DNA of 34,151 nt from contig JAADBR010000026.1 in the NCBI GenBank assembly GCA_009995705.1, forward strand, positions 1 to 34,151, in the 5' to 3' direction. The notes beneath the pieces were generated by a model. It saw only the letters and a list, made by a program, of their open reading frames with translations, did no database searches and was not told the origin of the DNA. Below are positions 17,155 through 25,142 of this stretch, one piece after another (the stretch's first letter is position 1; every line of letters starts with the position of its first letter). Both the position numbers and the translations under genes were made by a program. Source of the DNA: Microcystis aeruginosa W13-11. GTDB taxonomy: Bacteria > Cyanobacteriota > Cyanobacteriia > Cyanobacteriales > Microcystaceae.

Positions 17155-17480
17155 AAGAATATACTAACTTCTCGGAAGAATTTAATAAACTTGGTAAAGA
17201 ACGACAAGCAAGTATTAAAGAAAGAGCTTCTCAAATTTATTTAGAGGAACTTACGCTTAAGTATTTGCAAGAAAAACTAGGTTTATCTTCATCAGAATTG
17301 GCAAAGTATCTTGAAGTACAGCAATCAATAGTACCTAAACTTAAACAAGAGCAAAATCTAGAGCTAAATACACTGCGCGAAGTAGTTAACGCCTTAGGTG
17401 GAACTGTCGAAATTATTGTCAAAATTCCCAACAAAGAACCTATAATTATTGGTGACTATTCAGAAACGAAGTGTAATTAA
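17151..17480 (+). CDS. HigA-like antitoxin with XRE-type helix-turn-helix
   Basis: 109 residues. A Cro/C1-type HTH lies at about 36-78: LKYLQEKLGLSSSELAKYLE then QQSIVPKLKQEQNLEL, followed by TLREVVNALGGTVEIIVKIP, the standard end of HigA-type XRE regulators. It should bind and neutralise the upstream toxin and repress the operon promoter. AAGGAAG lies 11 bases upstream of the ATG. The frame is intact. Its last codons and stop lie inside the downstream direct repeat, so its C-terminus may have been set by the repeat insertion or recombination. Confidence 0.85.
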   Translation: MKEYTNFSEEFNKLGKERQASIKERASQIYLEELTLKYLQEKLGLSSSELAKYLEVQQSIVPKLKQEQNLELNTLREVVNALGGTVEIIVKIPNKEPIIIGDYSETKCN

Positions 17481-17529
17481 CCACAGAGGCACAGAGGACA
17501 GGGAGATTATTTGCCAATGTTATAATTTG
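17474..17529 (+). repeat. Direct repeat, right copy, flanking the HigBA-like module
   Basis: TAATTAACCACAGAGGCACA at the start, through GATTATT and GTTATAATTT. It covers the antitoxin stop codon. The pair with 16667-16722 brackets about 750 bp holding just the TA module and its promoter. Confidence 0.75.
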
Positions 17530-17618
17530 TACTCAATAATAAAGGTGTTCGCTTTTGGAACACAATATTTAAGATGGAATTAACGGAAAGACTCCATGAA
17601 CGCTATAAAGCAAAAATC

Positions 17619-17987
17619 TTAAATTGGTAAAAATCTAATCCGAAAAATACGATCTGTTACTGACACAATTGCTCCCGTCTTTAATGCTTTTGTATAATCT
17701 CGTAAAACTATAGTTAAACGCTGATTACTTAGATTGTAGTTTTCATTGCCTAAACGGAATAAGATGACACTTGGTAAATTATAACCACTAATAGCGAGAA
17801 GTTGAGAAAAATCTAGATCGACAGTTAAAATTATCCGCTTTTCTCTTTTTGCTTTGGCAAGAATTTCCTGATCAGATAAAGTTTGTAAGCCTTCATCTCG
17901 AAGATGAACGACATCATAACCTTGTTCTCTTAACCATGAGACTGTACGCAGAGAAATCCCCATATCGGCTAGAAACTCTATCTCCAT
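17619..17987 (-). CDS. DUF5615 PIN-like toxin
   Basis: 122 residues of the DUF5615 (Mut7-C/PIN-like) family, found as the toxin partner of DUF433 proteins. Visible features are EIEFLADMGISLRTVSWLRE with D8, GYDVVHLRDEGL, SDQEILAKAKREKR (D39) and IILTVDLDFSQLL (D57, D59). These acidic residues form the presumed nuclease site and are all present. The start overlaps the upstream DUF433 gene by 10 bases, so the two are translationally coupled. RNase activity is inferred from fold only. Unlike the two TA modules to its left, this toxin frame is intact. Confidence 0.87.
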   Translation of the reverse strand: MEIEFLADMGISLRTVSWLREQGYDVVHLRDEGLQTLSDQEILAKAKREKRIILTVDLDFSQLLAISGYNLPSVILFRLGNENYNLSNQRLTIVLRDYTKALKTGAIVSVTDRIFRIRFLPI

Positions 17988-18226
17988 TGCTCGATTAATT
18001 CAAAATAATGAACTTGTTCTCTGGCTAACCAAGAAGCATATAATAAACATTGGTGAATATCTTCTCTTTCTAGGTCAGGGTATTCCTCTAATATTTCCTC
18101 TATCGGCTTTTCGTTAGCCAGTAGATTAAGAATTAAAGAAACAGGAATACGCATTCCTCGAATACAGGCTTGACCTGCCATAATTTTGGAGTTAAAAGTG
18201 ATTCGGTCTAATTGTTTTAAGGTCAT
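17978..18226 (-). CDS. DUF433 antitoxin
   Basis: 82 residues. DUF433 is recognised by DRITFNSKIMAGQACIRGMR followed by IPVSLILNLLA and EEILEEYPDLEREDI, a winged-helix-like DNA-binding module. It precedes and overlaps the DUF5615 gene and is the likely antitoxin and autoregulator. On the minus strand, TATAAT lies about 25-30 bases before the ATG and could be the operon's -10 box. Confidence 0.87.
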   Translation of the reverse strand: MTLKQLDRITFNSKIMAGQACIRGMRIPVSLILNLLANEKPIEEILEEYPDLEREDIHQCLLYASWLAREQVHYFELIEQWR

Positions 18227-18409
18227 ATAGTTTCCAGAAATATGAAGATTATACCTGTGGTAATTTTATTATAGCTAATTCTATAGTTGCGAGTGGAAGT
18301 GGGAAATTACTCCTTCAGTGAGGGTGCAAAGCTTGTCTCCAACCCCGTAGGGAAGATTAGGGAATGGTGAGTTTTTAAGTTGTAGTGTTATAGTATAACA
18401 AGTTAGACG

Positions 18410-18442
18410 AGAAAACGGTTTTTTTTGAAAAAACCGTTTTCT
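18410..18442. repeat. 33-bp inverted repeat, copy 1
   Basis: AGAAAACGGTTTTTT (18410-18424) and its exact complement (18428-18442) around TTG. The right arm with flanks TTTGAAAA...TGAAATC is repeated at 18454-18479, 16 bases before the TIR gene. Copies 2 and 3 are at 20919 and 25427. It could also work as a terminator. Confidence 0.9.
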
Positions 18443-18494
18443 GAAATCAATAGTTTGAAAAAAACCGTTTTCTGAAATCGTAAAACTGACAGTC

Positions 18495-20111
18495 ATGATT
18501 TTATCTAATCCAGACATATCAGCCACACCGCTCGATGTATTTATTTCTTACTCTCACCGGGATGAGAAACTGCGGGAAACTTTAGGACTTCACCTCGCGT
18601 CATTACAAAGACAGGGAGTGATTAAATCATGGCACGATCGCAAAATTAGTGCTGGAACAGAGTGGAAACAAGCCCTTGATAAAAATCTCAATTCAGCCGA
18701 GATTATTCTGTTGTTGATTAGTGAAAACTTTATCGCTTCTGACTATTGTTATGATCTTGAAATGCAACGGGCGATCGCAGGCTATGATGCAGGGGAGGCG
18801 CGGGTGATTCCGATTATTTTGAAGCCGGTGGATTGGAGTGGTGCGCCTTTTGGTAAGTTGCAAACTTTGCCAAAAAATGCCAAGCCTGTGACGACTTGGA
18901 GTAATCGGGGTGAGGCGTTTTTAAATATTGCTGAGGGGATTCGCCAGGCGGCAATGGAAATGGCGACAGTGTTAACTGACAAACAGCCCACTGTCTTGCC
19001 AGAGCCGCAACAATCCGCAAAAGCCACTGAGATGCTGACGCAATCGGAACCCCTCAAGCCAACAGTTACTCCAGACAAGACACAACAGGAAATTAGCTTG
19101 GAATCTCCAGAAGGACAAGTTAGCATTGACTCTCGCTTTTATATTACTTCCCCTTACGAAGAACGGTGCTATGAGGAAATTCAAAAGCCTGGCTCCCTGA
19201 TTCGGATTAAATCGCCCCACAATATGGGCAAATCTTCCCTGATGGCGAAGGTACTTGCCCAAGCATCTCAACTAGGCTATCGTGCGGTAACGATCGATCT
19301 GGAACAGACCAATCAAAAGTTCTTTGACGATCTCGACAAGTTCATGCAGTGGTTTTGTGCGTCGGTGGGTAAACCACTAGGAGTAAGGGTCAAGATTGAA
19401 GAGTATTGGGATGATATTTTTGGAGCGAACGATAACAGTACGGATTATTTTGAGAAGTATTTATTAGAGGGGGACGATCGCCCGTTAGTGTTGGCGATCG
19501 ATAACTTTGATCGCATCTTTAAATACGCAGATATCGAGACGGATTTATGCGGATTATTGCGCGGCTGGCATGAAAGTTCCAAGATTAAAAAACTGTGGCA
19601 GAAATTGCGGCTGATCATCGTCCATTCTCAAGAGTCCTATGCCCAACGGGATATCAATCAATCGCCTTTTAATGTGGGGTTGCCCATCGAATTGGGAGAG
19701 TTTACGCCTGAACAGGTACAGGAGTTGGTAGCACGGCACGGATTAACTTGGACAGAGGGGGAACTCGAACAATTTATGGGGTTAATTGGAGGGCATCCCT
19801 ACATGGTGCGCTCGGCACTCTATCACATTGCAGCGGGGGATCTTTCTTTGGCGGAATTTTTGCGGACCGGTCCCACAGAAGCGGGAATTTACAGCGATTA
19901 TCTGCGGGGACATTTGAAGACTTTGGAAGATTATCCTGAACTGGGAGCAGCCATGAAATTGGTTATTACTTCTGAAGCGCCGGTGCGTTTGCGGTCTGAG
20001 GAGTCGTTTAAACTGGATAGTATGGGATTAGTGGTGCGGGTTGATAATAATGTGAAACCTCGCTGCGATCTTTATCGTCAGTATTTTTGCGATCGCTTGG
20101 GAGGAAATTAA
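18495..20111 (+). CDS. TIR domain fused to AAA-like NTPase (candidate defence effector)
   Basis: 538 residues. N-terminal TIR (about 13-155): DVFISYSHRDEKLRETL, SWHDRKISAGTEW, IILLLISENFIAS and SDYCYDLEMQRAI, with Glu89 at the position of the NADase glutamate. A Pro/Gln-rich linker (about 160-205) leads to an AAA-like domain: FYITSPYEERCYEEI, P-loop SPHNMGKSS (240-248, no first Gly) and Walker B LVLAIDNFDR (331-340). The C-terminal part has GGHPYMVRSALYHIA, a winged-helix-like region common in this NTPase family. Bacterial TIR proteins often deplete NAD during phage infection; activity here is inferred. It is the first gene of a same-strand series with xisH, xisI and a second AAA-like protein. 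No convincing Shine-Dalgarno site precedes ATG. Confidence 0.88.
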   Translation: MILSNPDISATPLDVFISYSHRDEKLRETLGLHLASLQRQGVIKSWHDRKISAGTEWKQALDKNLNSAEIILLLISENFIASDYCYDLEMQRAIAGYDAGEARVIPIILKPVDWSGAPFGKLQTLPKNAKPVTTWSNRGEAFLNIAEGIRQAAMEMATVLTDKQPTVLPEPQQSAKATEMLTQSEPLKPTVTPDKTQQEISLESPEGQVSIDSRFYITSPYEERCYEEIQKPGSLIRIKSPHNMGKSSLMAKVLAQASQLGYRAVTIDLEQTNQKFFDDLDKFMQWFCASVGKPLGVRVKIEEYWDDIFGANDNSTDYFEKYLLEGDDRPLVLAIDNFDRIFKYADIETDLCGLLRGWHESSKIKKLWQKLRLIIVHSQESYAQRDINQSPFNVGLPIELGEFTPEQVQELVARHGLTWTEGELEQFMGLIGGHPYMVRSALYHIAAGDLSLAEFLRTGPTEAGIYSDYLRGHLKTLEDYPELGAAMKLVITSEAPVRLRSEESFKLDSMGLVVRVDNNVKPRCDLYRQYFCDRLGGN

Positions 20112-20172
20112 ATAAAAACACTTTACAGTCTATTGTCTATTTATCTAGTCGTTTATGCTAACTTAGTCCATT

Positions 20173-20589
20173 ATGCCCGCTCTCGATCTGTATCATAATG
20201 CTGCGAAGCAAGCCCTGATTAAAGATGGGTGGACGATCACGCACGATCCGTTTCATCTCCGTTGGGGGCGAAAAGATATGTACGTCGATTTGGGGGCTAA
20301 AAAGCTAATATTAGCAGAGCGATTGGAGCAAAAAATTGCTGTAGAAGTTAAAAGCTTTCTGGGGGAATCAGAATTACAAGCCTGTCGTGATGCGATTGGA
20401 CAGTTTGCGATCTATCGGGCTGTTTTGCGTCGTTCTTATCCTGATTATAAACTATATTTGGCGATTAGAGATGTGATTTATAATTCATTTTTTGAAGAGC
20501 CAATCGGACAAATTTTAATCGAAGATGAAAATCTCAAGTTTATTGTTTTTGATGCTGAAAAGGAGGTCATTTCGCAATGGAAAAATTAG
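20173..20589 (+). CDS. xisH: XisH family protein (PD-(D/E)XK-like nuclease fold)
   Basis: 138 residues. XisH was first named for control of fdxN-element excision in heterocyst-forming Anabaena, but unicellular strains carry many XisH/XisI pairs without that element. It shows DLYHNAAKQALIKDGWTIT, YVDLGAKKLILAER (D39) and KIAVEVKSF (E58, K60), the D...ExK pattern of PD-(D/E)XK nucleases, then DAIGQFAIYRAVL. It overlaps xisI by 13 bases, so the pair is coupled. Its place between two AAA-like genes suggests an island role rather than developmental excision. Whether it cuts DNA is unknown. Confidence 0.93.
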   Translation: MPALDLYHNAAKQALIKDGWTITHDPFHLRWGRKDMYVDLGAKKLILAERLEQKIAVEVKSFLGESELQACRDAIGQFAIYRAVLRRSYPDYKLYLAIRDVIYNSFFEEPIGQILIEDENLKFIVFDAEKEVISQWKN

Positions 20590-20912
20590 ATCAGTATCGT
20601 CATATTATTAAATCGGTTTTGATTCCTTATACTGAAATCCCTTATTCTCACGGCGAATTGATTTGTAAGCCGATTTTTGATGAAGTTCGAGATAGCTATC
20701 TTTTGATGACGCTCGGATGGGATCGCAAAACTCGCGTGCATGGCTGTTTAATTCATTTGGATATTATCAACGAGAAAATCTGGGTACAACGAGATGAAAC
20801 CGAAGACGGAGTAACCCATGAGCTAGTGGCGGCGGGTGTTCCCCGGCAGGATATTGTCCTCGCTTTTCATCCGGCGGATGTACGCGGTTACACGGGCTAC
20901 GCGATCGCCTAA
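20577..20912 (+). CDS. xisI: XisI family protein, partner of XisH
   Basis: 111 residues. Family signatures: YRHIIKSVLIPYTEIPYSHG, IFDEVRDSYLLMTLGWD, RVHGCLIHLDI, KIWVQRDETEDGV and the C-terminal DIVLAFHPADVRGYTGYA. XisI usually overlaps xisH and is thought to act with it, possibly as its inhibitor or specificity subunit, like a TA pair. AAAGGAGG lies just upstream of the ATG, inside xisH. The frame is intact and is followed by inverted-repeat copy 2. Confidence 0.94.
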   Translation: MEKLDQYRHIIKSVLIPYTEIPYSHGELICKPIFDEVRDSYLLMTLGWDRKTRVHGCLIHLDIINEKIWVQRDETEDGVTHELVAAGVPRQDIVLAFHPADVRGYTGYAIA

Positions 20913-20918
20913 CCTCTT

Positions 20919-20951
20919 AGAAAACGGGTTTCTTAAAGAAATCCGTTTTCT
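20919..20951. repeat. 33-bp inverted repeat, copy 2
   Basis: AGAAAACGGGTTTCTT and AAGAAATCCGTTTTCT pair over 16 bases with one mismatch. It lies 7 bases after the xisI stop and 29 bases before the next gene; same length and arm ends as copies 1 and 3. Confidence 0.88.
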
Positions 20952-20980
20952 GGGACATATTTTTAGCAACTTGGTATCAA

Positions 20981-22015
20981 ATGACAAACCCAACTTCCTC
21001 CACTCCTTTTAGCTATCAAGTAGGCGGGAGCTTACCTGCCGAATATCGTGGGTATGTAGAGCGACGGGCCGATCGGGAATTGTACGATCGCCTGAAATCA
21101 GGAGAATATTGTTTTTTCTTTAACTCTCGGCAGATGGGCAAGTCTAGTTTGCGGGTGCGGGTGATGCAGAAGTTAGCGGCAGAGGGGGTGGCCTGTGCGG
21201 TCATTGACCCGCAAACCCGGGGAACCAGTTTGAGCGAGGATCAGTGGTATGCTGGAACCATAAAACGCTTGATCGATGATTTGCATTTACAAGAAAAAAT
21301 CGATTTTTCGAGTTGGTGGAAGGATCTGGCGGCTCAGTCGATTTCGGCGGTCGAACGCTTTACTTATTTTATCGATCGCGTATTGCTGGCAGAACTCTCG
21401 GAAGATGTCGTCATTTTTGTCGAAGAAATTGATAACCTGCTCAGTCTCAAGTTTGATACCGATGGTTTTTTCATTCTGATTCGCTCTTTCTTTGAGCGGC
21501 GGGCGGAAGATCTGCGTTATCGGCGGCTGACTTTTGCGTTTTTAGGGGTGGCAACACCTTCCGATCTGATTGTCAGTAAGCATAGTTCAGCGTTTAATAT
21601 CGGTCGGGCGGTGGAGATGAGTGGCTTTCAATTCCAGGAAGCTCAACCGTTGATGCAGGGTTTGGTGGGCAAGGTGGACGATCCGCAGGCGGTGCTGCAA
21701 GCGGTGTTGTATTGGACGGGGGGACAGCCGTTTTTGACGCAGCGGGTCTTGAATTTGGTGGTGCAGGGGGGGGATTCCTCTCTATCCCCTTCGGAGTGGG
21801 TGGCGCAGGTGGTGACGAGCCAGATTATCGATAATTGGGAGGCGCAGGACGTGCCGCCGCATTTGAAAACGATGCGAGACAGGATTTTACGCAGTGACGA
21901 ACGGCTGCGGGGGCGACTGCTAGGGATTTATCAGCAAGTTTTGGATGCTGAACCCCCCCCTCTCCCCATCCCCCCCCCTCTCATCCAGAAAGGAAGGGGG
22001 GATCATTGCCGATGA
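20981..22015 (+). CDS. AAA-like NTPase, N-terminal half of a frameshifted AAA/coiled-coil/WD40 protein
   Basis: 344 residues as read. AAA-like domain with [20 protein letters not shown]-loop NSRQMGKSS (48-56), Walker [10 protein letters not shown] (143-151), and [15 protein letters not shown] near residue 250. The family resembles the NTPase in the TIR protein at 18495: both have x-x-MGKSS loops lacking the first Gly. The frame ends just after a C-rich stretch, with the aberrant tail [14 protein letters not shown]. One base less in the C9 run at 21970-21978 joins it to the following frame ([16 protein letters not shown]...), giving 916 residues. The gene is therefore broken, phase-variable, or shortened to a soluble NTPase. 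Confidence 0.85.
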   Translation: MTNPTSSTPFSYQVGGSLPAEYRGYVERRADRELYDRLKSGEYCFFFNSRQMGKSSLRVRVMQKLAAEGVACAVIDPQTRGTSLSEDQWYAGTIKRLIDDLHLQEKIDFSSWWKDLAAQSISAVERFTYFIDRVLLAELSEDVVIFVEEIDNLLSLKFDTDGFFILIRSFFERRAEDLRYRRLTFAFLGVATPSDLIVSKHSSAFNIGRAVEMSGFQFQEAQPLMQGLVGKVDDPQAVLQAVLYWTGGQPFLTQRVLNLVVQGGDSSLSPSEWVAQVVTSQIIDNWEAQDVPPHLKTMRDRILRSDERLRGRLLGIYQQVLDAEPPPLPIPPPLIQKGRGDHCR

Positions 22016-23732
22016 GAGCTACGAGCAACTGCAACTGCGGCTGACGGGTTTGGTGGTGAAGCGAGAGGGCAGGTTGAAAGTCTATAACCCCATCTACGCG
22101 CAGGTGTTTAATGGGCAGTGGGTGGCTCGCGCTTTGGCGGATTTGCGTCCGGGGTTTTATGGGGAGGCGTTTAAGGCTTGGCAGGAGGCACAAGAAGAGC
22201 AGAAGGAGTCGTTTTTGTTGCGGGGACAGGCGTTGCGGGAGGCGGAGACTTGGGCAAAAGGAAAGCGTTTGAGTAAAGAAGATGAGCGCTTTTTAGATGA
22301 TAGCCGGGATTGCGAGAAACGGGATATGGAAAGGCGGTTGGCGGCGGAAACGGAAGCGAATCAGATTTTGACCGCGGCTAGGGAACAGGCGGAAACAGAA
22401 CGGGAAGAGGCGCAACAGGAATTAGTAGAAACTAGGATCAAATCGGACAGTATTATTCAAGCGGCAGATAAGCGGAATCGTTGGAGTATTCGAGGATTAA
22501 TCGCAGCGGGTCTCATTGCATCCATTGCATTAGTCTTTGCAAATTGGGCTATAACGCAAGCCAAAAAGGCACAAACAGAGCGAGATACAGCACGAAAACA
22601 AACACAGAAGGTAGTGCAAGATGCAGAGAAGGAAAAACAGAAAATTTTGAGCGATGCTGACAAAGAAAAAACGAGGATTACAGATGAAAATAATCGCAAG
22701 ATTGCAAAAGCCAATAAAACCTTAGAAACTGCACAAAAAAAGGAGCGAGATGCTCGTAGGCAATACCAACAGGCTCAGGAACAAGTGCAGAAAGCAACGC
22801 TTCGGTTAAACCAAGTAAATCAGGACAAAATTCAAGCAGAAGAGGCAACGGCGGCTGCCAAAGAGCAATTACAAGAGGCCAATACCCAAAAGCTACAAGC
22901 TGAAACTGCTGCCAAAAATGCTAAAGCGGATGTAAAAAAAGCACAGACAACCTTAGCAGAAGCAACAACTAGCCTAAAGATCGCTCAAGCAGGAACCCAG
23001 ATTGAACAACGCGGAAGTGCTGCCTTGCAGCAGTTTGACAAAAATCAGACCTCTGCCCTACTGACGGCAATGGAAGCTGGGCAGGAATTGCAAACCCTAG
23101 TGAGGAAAAAAGCCAAAATCAAGGGAGCCAAGCTAATCAATCAAAAACTCGCCCTGATTGACTACCCTGCCATTAGCCCGGTAGGGGCATTGCAGCAGAT
23201 TTTGACCCAAATTCAGGGACGCACCATCCCCACCCGTCAAGGCCGTGTTTTGAGTGTAAGTTGGACGAGGGATGGACAAACCCTCGCCACGGGAGGAGAT
23301 GATGGCAGCGTCAAGCTCTGGAAGCGAGATGGCTCCCCGATTACCCGCCTCAATGCCGAGCAAGGCAGTGTCTGGAGTGTAAGTTGGACCGGCGATGGAC
23401 AAACCCTCGCCACGGGAGGAGATGATGGCAGCGTCAAGCTCTGGCCGAGCGCAAATCTGGATACCTTGCTGGTGCAGGGCTGCAACTGGCTCGAAGGTTA
23501 TCTGATCCAAAGCCCGCGAGATCTGCAAAAGCTGAAGGTTTGCCAAACAACCGAGCTTCTCCTTGCCAGCGCCCCTAACCTGGTTGCGGATAGCGAAGTC
23601 TTAGCTAGGGACGGCAAAATCAACGAGGCAATTGAAGGTTTCAAAATCGCCCAAAAGTGGAATCCTAGCCTCCGTTTTGATCCCGTAGTCCGCGCCAACC
23701 AACTCGCCAACGACGCTAAAAAGGGAAAATAA
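21945..23732 (+). CDS. C-terminal half: winged-helix, membrane helix, long coiled coil and two WD40 repeats
   Basis: The continuation of the upstream AAA-like gene in another frame. Conserved sequence begins near 22009 ([20 protein letters not shown]), a winged-helix end common to these NTPases. One membrane helix follows ([20 protein letters not shown]), then about 180 residues rich in Lys, Glu, Ala and Gln forming a coiled coil, then two WD40 units ([19 protein letters not shown] and a near-identical second). The tail ([20 protein letters not shown]) resembles that of long WD40 proteins of cyanobacteria. ATG at 21945 lies before the C tracts and gives 595 residues, but a natural start there has no ribosome site. 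Two WD40 units are too few for a propeller. Confidence 0.8.
   Translation: MLNPPLSPSPPLSSRKEGGIIADESYEQLQLRLTGLVVKREGRLKVYNPIYAQVFNGQWVARALADLRPGFYGEAFKAWQEAQEEQKESFLLRGQALREAETWAKGKRLSKEDERFLDDSRDCEKRDMERRLAAETEANQILTAAREQAETEREEAQQELVETRIKSDSIIQAADKRNRWSIRGLIAAGLIASIALVFANWAITQAKKAQTERDTARKQTQKVVQDAEKEKQKILSDADKEKTRITDENNRKIAKANKTLETAQKKERDARRQYQQAQEQVQKATLRLNQVNQDKIQAEEATAAAKEQLQEANTQKLQAETAAKNAKADVKKAQTTLAEATTSLKIAQAGTQIEQRGSAALQQFDKNQTSALLTAMEAGQELQTLVRKKAKIKGAKLINQKLALIDYPAISPVGALQQILTQIQGRTIPTRQGRVLSVSWTRDGQTLATGGDDGSVKLWKRDGSPITRLNAEQGSVWSVSWTGDGQTLATGGDDGSVKLWPSANLDTLLVQGCNWLEGYLIQSPRDLQKLKVCQTTELLLASAPNLVADSEVLARDGKINEAIEGFKIAQKWNPSLRFDPVVRANQLANDAKKGK
21953..22001 (+). repeat. Poly-C tracts at the frameshift site
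   Basis: C8 (21953-21960) and C9 (21970-21978) are separated by TCTCCCCAT and followed by a G6 run in AGGGGGGATC. The stretch resembles the intergenic CCCCCCTT...AGGGGGGATC repeat at 27730-27758, so it may be an inserted repeat. Removing one C joins the two flanking frames. Confidence 0.85.
23253..23444 (+). repeat. Two near-identical 69-bp WD40-coding repeats
   Basis: Copies at 23253-23321 and 23376-23444, 123 bases (41 codons) apart, differ at only a few bases. Such DNA identity indicates recent duplication, gene conversion or contraction of a longer WD40 array. Confidence 0.9.
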
Positions 23733-23933
23733 AGTCAAAAGTCAAAAGTATAATCTGAGAGAGAAGGAGAAAAGAGAAAAAATGAACCCAAAAATTGACC
23801 ATAGATCAAAAGGACTTCAGCCCTTAGTTTGACAATTATTGGAGAGGTCTAGTGTAGTGGCACAAGCAACCTGCGCCCTCTGGATATCTTAGCAATTGTC
23901 TATAATGCAAAAGTAGCTACAAGACTTCCTATT

Positions 23934-24224
23934 ATGAAGGAACTCAAACTCATCTCTCATCACTCCCGCTCCCTCAAACCTCTAATCGAAGGCGCAATCG
24001 CTGAAGCCCTACGTTCCACTGAAGCGGGTATCCAGCGTACCGAACAACGACTGCAAGAATTTGAGGACAAATATCAACTGTCCACAGCAGAATTTCTACA
24101 TCGCTACGAAAACGACGAATTTCAGGAAACCCTGGAACTTGACGAATGGATTGGCGAATTGCGAATGCTACAATGCCTACAGGAAAAAGCAGAAAGACTC
24201 AGAGGAATTGAATTTGTTAATTGA
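23934..24224 (+). CDS. Putative antitoxin of a TumE-like pair
   Basis: 96 residues, predicted largely helical: SRSLKPLIEGAIAEALRSTE, then IQRTEQRLQEFEDKYQLSTA and ELDEWIGELRMLQCLQEKAE. I do not recognise a named family. It directly precedes and overlaps a DUF6516/TumE-like toxin gene by about 10 bases, which makes antitoxin the best reading. A TATAATG near 23900 could be the -10 of this three-gene operon. No signs of damage. Confidence 0.65.
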   Translation: MKELKLISHHSRSLKPLIEGAIAEALRSTEAGIQRTEQRLQEFEDKYQLSTAEFLHRYENDEFQETLELDEWIGELRMLQCLQEKAERLRGIEFVN

Positions 24225-24606
24225 AGATTATTTTCAACAGATTCAAACAATTATCGCAACCTGTTCAATAGTCAAATTTTTTACGCTAGATTGTGAAAAA
24301 CGCGATAGTTATGAAGGATTTATTCCAGCCGAAATTAAATTCATTAATAATTCAGTTCTGCATATTCGAGAGTTTGTCAATATCGAAACAATTATTAATC
24401 GTAATATGTACGCTTATCAGTATATGAATACCATGAATACCTTAATTTTCCGTTATGATAATACTCCACATCATAAAAAGCTGAACCTCCCAACCTATCC
24501 CCATCACAAACATGACAGCAGTGAAGAAAATGTAATCTCTTCCGCTGCTCCAACGCTCTTAGAAGTTCTTCAGGAAATTACCACCAGAATCAGGAGTTTT
24601 CTATGA
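24214..24606 (+). CDS. TumE-like toxin (DUF6516 family)
   Basis: About 130 residues from TTG at 24214, which has AGAGGA seven bases upstream; the frame is also open further upstream, but that part is a shadow of the preceding gene. Family features: LIEDYFQQIQTII, SYEGFIPAEIKFINNSVLHI with REFV, then YAYQYMN, LIFRYDNTPHH and LPTYPHHKHD, ending TLLEVLQEITTRIRSFL. This is the TumE/DUF6516 pattern of small toxins of TA systems in cyanobacteria and archaea. Its ATG-like overlap with the next small gene (ATGA at 24603) makes a third coupled gene. Activity has been linked to RNA targets in relatives; here it is inferred. Confidence 0.75.
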   Translation: MLIEDYFQQIQTIIATCSIVKFFTLDCEKRDSYEGFIPAEIKFINNSVLHIREFVNIETIINRNMYAYQYMNTMNTLIFRYDNTPHHKKLNLPTYPHHKHDSSEENVISSAAPTLLEVLQEITTRIRSFL

Positions 24607-24758
24607 ATGAACTAAAAGGAATCAGTATCAATAAACTGATTGAATATCTTTCCACCAAAACTTTAGCCGAATTTGATGCCTATACTAGATTTAAGGAAAT
24701 AGCGGCTAATGGCAACCCAGAAGAAGGATTGAAAATCTTGGCTAAATTTGATAATTAA
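24603..24758 (+). CDS. Small coupled protein, 51 residues
   Basis: ATG overlaps the toxin stop (ATGA). The product, MNELKGISINKLIEYLSTKT...EEGLKILAKFDN, is a short helical protein. I do not recognise it. Tight coupling suggests it belongs to the TumE-like operon, perhaps as a second antitoxin or a stabilising partner. It may also be the remnant of a larger gene, since a CHAT-domain remnant follows. Confidence 0.5.
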   Translation: MNELKGISINKLIEYLSTKTLAEFDAYTRFKEIAANGNPEEGLKILAKFDN

Positions 24759-24811
24759 TATACAGTATAAAGCATTAATTATCATCAAAAAATCACCAAA
24801 CTAGAAGCGTA

Positions 24812-25072
24812 GGTGAAGGGATTTATGGATTGCGATGCGCTCTAGTTATAGCAGTTAGTGAAAGCCAATTAATTAGCCTTTGGAAAGTATCTGATGATGC
24901 AACTAAAGATTTAATGGTCGCCTGTTATGGACGCTTACAAAAAGGAGAAGGACGTAGTGAAGCTTTAGGACAAATTCAACTAGGAATGCTCAAGGGTGAG
25001 AAGCAAAAACATCCTTTTTATTGGGCCAGTTTTATTCTCTCTGGTGATCCAACTTCGATGACATTTGACTGA
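24812..25072 (+). pseudogene. CHAT-domain protease, C-terminal remnant
   Basis: In frame from 24779, conserved sequence begins at 24812: GEGIYGLRCALVIAVSESQL, then SLWKVSDDATKDLMVACYGR, EGRSEALGQIQLGML, and HPFYWASFILSGDP. This is the end of a CHAT (caspase-HetF-associated) domain, including the region just after the catalytic Cys. The part with the catalytic His and Cys is absent; upstream sequence belongs to the TA operon. No start codon with a ribosome site exists; TTG at 24830 is weak. It is a relic of a TPR-CHAT or similar protein. Confidence 0.8.
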
Positions 25073-25142
25073 TGAAGGGTTAGGAGTTAAACTTAGTAGT
25101 AAAATTATTGGTATCACAAACAATTACTAGGAGAGTCACACA

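Noticed and set aside
17574..17630. Short plus-strand frame MELTERLHERYKAKILNW
   Set aside because: Only 18 codons, it overlaps the 3' end of the DUF5615 gene region, and I cannot link it to a family; it might be a remnant.
18972..19271. Long minus-strand frames inside the TIR-AAA gene
   Set aside because: They are antisense to a well-supported gene and have no family resemblance.
20173..20912. XisH/XisI as evidence of an fdxN excision element or heterocysts
   Set aside because: No xisF recombinase, nif genes or element ends are present; XisHI pairs are common in unicellular strains.
24061..24213. N-terminal extension of the TumE-like toxin frame
   Set aside because: This part lies entirely inside the putative antitoxin gene in another frame and does not look like the toxin family; the TTG at 24214 with AGAGGA fits better.
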